NCBI GenBank assembly: GCA_002350625.1
Contig: DEFE01000054.1
Span: 776-6,931 of the forward strand
From: Lachnospiraceae bacterium UBA2860
GTDB lineage: Bacteria; Bacillota; Clostridia; Lachnospirales; Lachnospiraceae
Length of the DNA: 6,156 nucleotides
Direction: 5' to 3'
Shown: positions 4,316 to 6,156 of the stretch, one piece after another
How positions within the stretch are numbered: the first letter of the stretch is position 1
Layout of the letters: each line of letters opens with the position of its first letter
Notes under the pieces: generated by a model
Seen by the model: only the letters and a program-made list of their open reading frames with translations
Told to the model about the DNA's origin: nothing
Databases searched by the model: none
Position numbers and translations under genes: made by a program

Positions 4316-6156
4316 TCACGTCATGCTCTCCAGGAGCACGCGGTCGATCGTCTGCAGCATGAGCTCCACGTCGACCGGCTTCGCGATGTGGTCCTGCATG
4401 CCGGCCGCAAGGGCCGCCTCCCTGTCTTCTTTAAAGGCGTTCGCCGTCATCGCCACGATCGGCACGGCTGCCTTCGCGGGATCCGACATACCGCGGATCG
4501 CGCGCGTCGCCCCGTAGCCGTCGAGATTCGGCATCTGGATATCCATGAGCACAAGATCATAATAGCCTGCGTCTGCCGCAGTCACCATGTCCACCGCGAT
4601 CTGCCCGTCCTCCGCCGTCTCCACGGTGAAGCCGCTTTCATCGAGGATCATCCGGGCAATCTCCATATTGACCATGTTGTCCTCGACGAGAAGGATCCGC
4701 TTCCCCTCGTGCGGGATAGAGACATTCTCCTCCGCTGCGGCCGCCTCCGGCACGAGAACGTCCTTCTCCTCCGCGAGCTTCATCTTGAGGCGGACGATGA
4801 TCACGGTGCCATTTCCGGGGGACGTCATCACTTCTATCGTCCCGTCCATGAGGTCGATGATGTTCTTCGTGATGGTGAGGCCGAGACCCGTGCCCTCCAC
4901 CTTGCTCACCGTCGTCGTCCGCTCCCGCTCAAAGGCGTCGAACATCTTGTCCGCAAACGCCTTTGACATGCCGATGCCGCTGTCCTCGATGCGGATCTCA
5001 TAGCTGCCGTACTCCGGATTCCTCGACCCGGCCTCGAACAGCAAGGCCTTGATCATCCCGCCTTCCGGCGTGAATTTGTAAGCGTTGCTCAGGATATTGA
5101 GCAGCACGCGGTTTAAGTTCTTCCGGTCGCACCAGACGTACCGGTGCCGGACCTGGCCCGTGTGGACCCGGAAGTCCATCTGCTTTTCTCTCATCTGCTC
5201 CGAGAACAGGTCCCGCATGCCGTCGAAGACCGCGCACAGATCCGTCGGCACGAGTTCCAGCTCGATCTGACCGCTCTCGATCCGGCTCATCTCCAGGATG
5301 TCATTGATGAGCGTGAGCAGGTGACGGCTCGAATCGTCGATCTTGCGAAGGAAGCTGCGCATCTCCTCAGGCGAGTCTTCCTTCATCGCCAGATTCGTGT
5401 AGCCGATGATCGCGTTCATCGGCGTCCGGATGTCGTGGGACATATTGAAGAGGAACTGGCTCTTCGCCAGAGAGCTCTCCACGGCGCGGATCTTGTCCCG
5501 CTCGAGCTCCTCATACTTCTTCCGCACGACGTTCTGCACGAAGAGCATGACGGCGAGGCCCACGAAGATGATGAGCAGCATGAAGAAGCCGCCGAGGGCG
5601 ATCTCCCCTTTCGCTTCATCGAGGCTTTCCGCCGCCATCAACTTCTTTCCGATCCACATGACGGCCGCATAGAGCAGCAGCGAGAAGAGAATCACGCCGG
5701 AGGTGGACATGCGGCTGTACTCCGTGAGATTGCTCTTCGTGACCGTCCTGAAGTAAAACAGGAAGCCGAGAAGGCACCACAGCGACAGCAGGAGGAATGC
5801 CTCGCTGCCCATGGTCTCGAATGCCGTAATCCGCGGCACGATCTGCACGATGCCGAAGACGACAGAGATGACGAGCCCTATGGTGCCGGTCGCCGCCACG
5901 CTTTTTACGCCCTCTGTCCGGCCGATCTTGCCCGCCGCCGCCGAGGTGTAGCCGAAGGCGACGATCGCGCCGAAGCTCGTCAGGTCCACGAACCAGTTCA
6001 ACGTGTTCCTGCCGAGCAGGGAGAGCAGGATCGAGAGCCCCATGATGAAGACGATGCTGACCGATGTCTTCGAAAATGCCTCGGACAGGATTCTGTCCTC
6101 CGCCATCGTCGTCAGGACGCGCACCGTCGCGCGGTACCCGCCGATGATGCCGGTCA
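4316..6156 (-). CDS. APC permease-like hybrid sensor histidine kinase/response regulator, N-terminus outside window
   Basis: This membrane sensor kinase autophosphorylates on His and passes phosphate to its own receiver domain. The frame is open to the right edge, so the start is not seen; residues here are numbered from a GTG at 6124-6122, which is probably internal. The edge region, IIGGYRATVRVLTTMAEDR followed by ILSEAFSK, resembles the TM8-TM9 loop of APC amino acid permeases (pattern R-L-x-x-MARDG-x-LP). Six likely membrane helices follow, at about 22-38, 44-64, 76-96, 108-126, 143-158 and 176-198. The first four would be permease TM9-12. A short coiled linker leads to the HisKA box NMSHDIRTPMN with His230 (codon 5437-5435), N-box NILSNAYKF, G1 DSGIGM (381-386), FDAFER and G2 GTGLGL (411-416). 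The receiver has LLVEDN (478-483), phosphoacceptor Asp528 (codon 4543-4541), Thr560 and Lys582. No Hpt or DNA-binding domain follows. The kinase and receiver are certain; the permease identity is an inference from motif order. Confidence 0.9.
   Translation of the reverse strand, partial: TGIIGGYRATVRVLTTMAEDRILSEAFSKTSVSIVFIMGLSILLSLLGRNTLNWFVDLTSFGAIVAFGYTSAAAGKIGRTEGVKSVAATGTIGLVISVVFGIVQIVPRITAFETMGSEAFLLLSLWCLLGFLFYFRTVTKSNLTEYSRMSTSGVILFSLLLYAAVMWIGKKLMAAESLDEAKGEIALGGFFMLLIIFVGLAVMLFVQNVVRKKYEELERDKIRAVESSLAKSQFLFNMSHDIRTPMNAIIGYTNLAMKEDSPEEMRSFLRKIDDSSRHLLTLINDILEMSRIESGQIELELVPTDLCAVFDGMRDLFSEQMREKQMDFRVHTGQVRHRYVWCDRKNLNRVLLNILSNAYKFTPEGGMIKALLFEAGSRNPEYGSYEIRIEDSGIGMSKAFADKMFDAFERERTTTVSKVEGTGLGLTITKNIIDLMDGTIEVMTSPGNGTVIIVRLKMKLAEEKDVLVPEAAAAEENVSIPHEGKRILLVEDNMVNMEIARMILDESGFTVETAEDGQIAVDMVTAADAGYYDLVLMDIQMPNLDGYGATRAIRGMSDPAKAAVPIVAMTANAFKEDREAALAAGMQDHIAKPVDVELMLQTIDRVLLESMT

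Noticed and set aside
6122..6124. GTG at 6124 as the true start of the hybrid kinase
   Set aside because: The frame stays open to the window edge, the ten codons upstream continue a permease-like sequence (GIIGGYRAT), and no good ribosome binding site precedes the GTG.

Overview
The window reads as chromosomal DNA from a fairly GC-rich Bacillota bacterium, most likely a gut-type Lachnospiraceae or related Clostridia. I infer this from the protein styles (a clostridial-type RsuA, a transporter-kinase-receiver hybrid sensor, a HigBA pair, a secreted cystatin-like protein) and from strong AGGAGG ribosome binding sites. No rRNA or other taxonomic marker is present, so the assignment is soft. Every supported gene lies on the minus strand, so transcription runs from the right edge (6156) to the left edge (1). 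Hand-sampled stretches suggest most of the window is near 60% GC; the higBA stretch (about 3790-4312) is visibly more AT-rich.

Layout in transcription order. (1) 6156-4316: a hybrid sensor histidine kinase whose N-terminus lies outside the window. What precedes the kinase looks like the C-terminal part of an APC-family amino acid permease, followed by two extra membrane helices, a HisKA/HATPase core and a receiver domain. (2) 4312-4094 and 4079-3792: a HigB/HigA toxin-antitoxin pair directly behind the kinase stop codon. HigB lacks about 20 N-terminal residues but keeps its C-terminal catalytic region. (3) 3717-3145: a small exported protein with a stefin/cystatin-like QLVAGTNY motif and a long acidic Glu/Pro/Thr/Val tail. 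(4) 3148-677: a large SUV3-like RNA helicase that overlaps the previous gene by 4 bases (GTGA) and ends in a four-Cys zinc-binding motif and a poly-Arg tail. (5) 650-605: a long near-perfect palindrome in the 116-base gap. (6) 560-1: an RsuA-family rRNA pseudouridine synthase, cut by the left edge.

The genes do not form one obvious pathway. The helicase and pseudouridine synthase both act on RNA. The exported cystatin-like protein is translationally coupled to the helicase for no obvious reason. The kinase is probably an amino-acid-responsive (or transporter-derived) sensor. The points most worth following are the transporter-kinase-receiver fusion, the bacterial cystatin-like protein coupled to a SUV3-like helicase, and the truncated HigB.
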